A stretch of DNA of 32,995 nucleotides, from assembly GCA_016194285.1 (NCBI GenBank), contig JACQBZ010000026.1:1-32995 (forward strand). Direction: 5' to 3'. Shown piece after piece: positions 32,136-32,995 of this stretch. Source of the DNA: Nitrospirota bacterium. GTDB lineage: Bacteria; Nitrospirota; Nitrospiria; JACQBZ01. The notes under the pieces are model-generated. The model worked only from the letters and a program-made list of their open reading frames with translations. It made no database searches and was not told the DNA's origin. Made by a program: the position numbers and the translations under genes. Within the stretch, counting starts at the first letter, position 1; every line of letters begins with the position of its first letter.

Positions 32136-32170
32136 GAAGAATCCCCGGCTGTGAAGCCGGGGTTCTTCAA
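32136..32170. repeat. GC hairpin GAAGAATCCCCGGC-tgtgaa-GCCGGGGTTCTTCAA
   Basis: About 13-bp stem with one T bulge; AATCCCCGGC-N6-GCCGGGGTTCTTCAA is shared with 17828-17858. Confidence 0.8.
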
Positions 32171-32220
32171 AGCGGGGTTCTGATAAAAACCGGCCCGGTA
32201 TCAACCGAAGGAGGATGGAA

Positions 32221-32763
32221 ATGGCCAGAAAACGATATGATATTGGTTGGTTGTTTTGTTTGATTCTTTTATTACAAAGCTGTGGCAATGATGCCTCCTT
32301 TGATGCGGTAGTGGAACCGGCGACCCAGACATCAACAGGGTGTACATTCACGGCGATAACAGTTACGGGACCCATTGGAGGCGCTACTCCTGTCTATTGT
32401 CAAACAGTGGGCCCTGTACAGTTCCATGTACAGAGGTCCGCGGACGATACAACCCCGGTGGGCGATGCAAATGTTAGGATTGATATCGGGAACAGCGTGG
32501 GCGACGGTGTTTTGCTATTAAATTCTACAGGGACGGCCTGTTTTAACGGCGGCGATCCCACTGCCAGTCCTCCTCCATCCGGCTGTCTCTCACTTGATAC
32601 GAAGACGGATAAGTTCGGTGTTGTTTCATTCCAGGTTCGAACCACTCCGATCGAGGGTTGTGACGGCGCCACTACAGATATCACAAGCAGTACATTTGCA
32701 CGGGTTACGATTTCCAATTCTAGTGGAAACTGGCAGATGGACAACACGATCAAATGCAAGTAG
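32221..32763 (+). CDS. Putative secreted lipoprotein of unknown function
   Basis: aaggagg 6 nt before ATG 32221; signal peptide with lipobox LLLQSC; Thr/Ser/Gly-rich beta-type sequence. Confidence 0.75.
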   Translation: MARKRYDIGWLFCLILLLQSCGNDASFDAVVEPATQTSTGCTFTAITVTGPIGGATPVYCQTVGPVQFHVQRSADDTTPVGDANVRIDIGNSVGDGVLLLNSTGTACFNGGDPTASPPPSGCLSLDTKTDKFGVVSFQVRTTPIEGCDGATTDITSSTFARVTISNSSGNWQMDNTIKCK

Positions 32764-32825
32764 GCCTCAACGACTTTGTTCGCCATTAATCCGGTTTTTG
32801 GTTAAACGCGTTATCCAATCCATTG

Positions 32826-32857
32826 GCGCTCCGGTTTTTTACTGGAGCGCTTTTTTT
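32826..32857 (+). terminator. Rho-independent terminator
   Basis: GCGCTCCGG-tttttta-CTGGAGCGC stem-loop followed by TTTTTTT. Confidence 0.9.
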
Positions 32858-32858
32858 A

Positions 32859-32995
32859 GTGCGCCCGGCAGGGCGCACTCACTTGGAGGTGAAAATCCTC
32901 TACGGACCCTGATGACGGGAACCGTTAGCCGAACCGTAAGGGCTGCCGCCGTGAGGCGGGGTCTGAAGGAAGCGGTAAGCAAATCCCCGGCCCAA
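32859..32995 (+). mobile_element. 5' end (domain I) of a group II intron, IIC-like; continues beyond window
   Basis: Begins GTGCGCCCGGCAGGGCGCAC; cttggaggtgaaaatcctctac, gttagccgaaccgtaagggctgccgccgtgaggcggggtctgaaggaagcggtaagcaaa are characteristic domain I sequences, resembling the Oceanobacillus iheyensis IIC intron as recalled. Confidence 0.9.

Overview
The window is a bacterial chromosomal segment, almost entirely on the + strand. It opens inside fusA and continues through a complete S10-spc-alpha ribosomal protein superoperon: tuf, rpsJ, rplC, rplD, rplW, rplB, rpsS, rplV, rpsC, rplP, rpmC, rpsQ, rplN, rplX, rplE, rpsZ, rpsH, rplF, rplR, rpsE, rpmD, rplO, secY, adk, map, infA, rpmJ, rpsM, rpsK, rpsD, rpoA, rplQ. 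After that come lptC-lptA-lptB-rpoN-hpf-rapZ, a conserved repeat-like hypothetical ORF, a tiny MerR/BldC-like HTH gene, pilMNOPQ, aroC, a fused aroK-aroB, a small lipoprotein gene, a rho-independent terminator, and the 5' end of a group II (IIC-like) intron that runs off the window. Most of this is core housekeeping content and I found no clear new multi-gene system. The points worth a second look are: (1) tuf lacks about 70 bp, which breaks the frame and removes switch I, and it also carries an imperfect 42-bp tandem duplication and an abrupt codon-style boundary, suggesting a chimera or recombinant of two tuf copies; (2) the lptA signal peptide is split by a one-base frame discrepancy at a T9 tract; (3) palindromic REP-like elements lie between genes inside the ribosomal operon and at the aroB 3' end, where one appears to supply the stop codon; (4) a BldC-size MerR-like gene has a palindrome over its promoter next to pilM; (5) a group IIC-type intron is inserted exactly behind a terminator. 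Gene order and protein style suggest a Gram-negative, possibly Nitrospirota-like, lineage, but that is only a weak inference.
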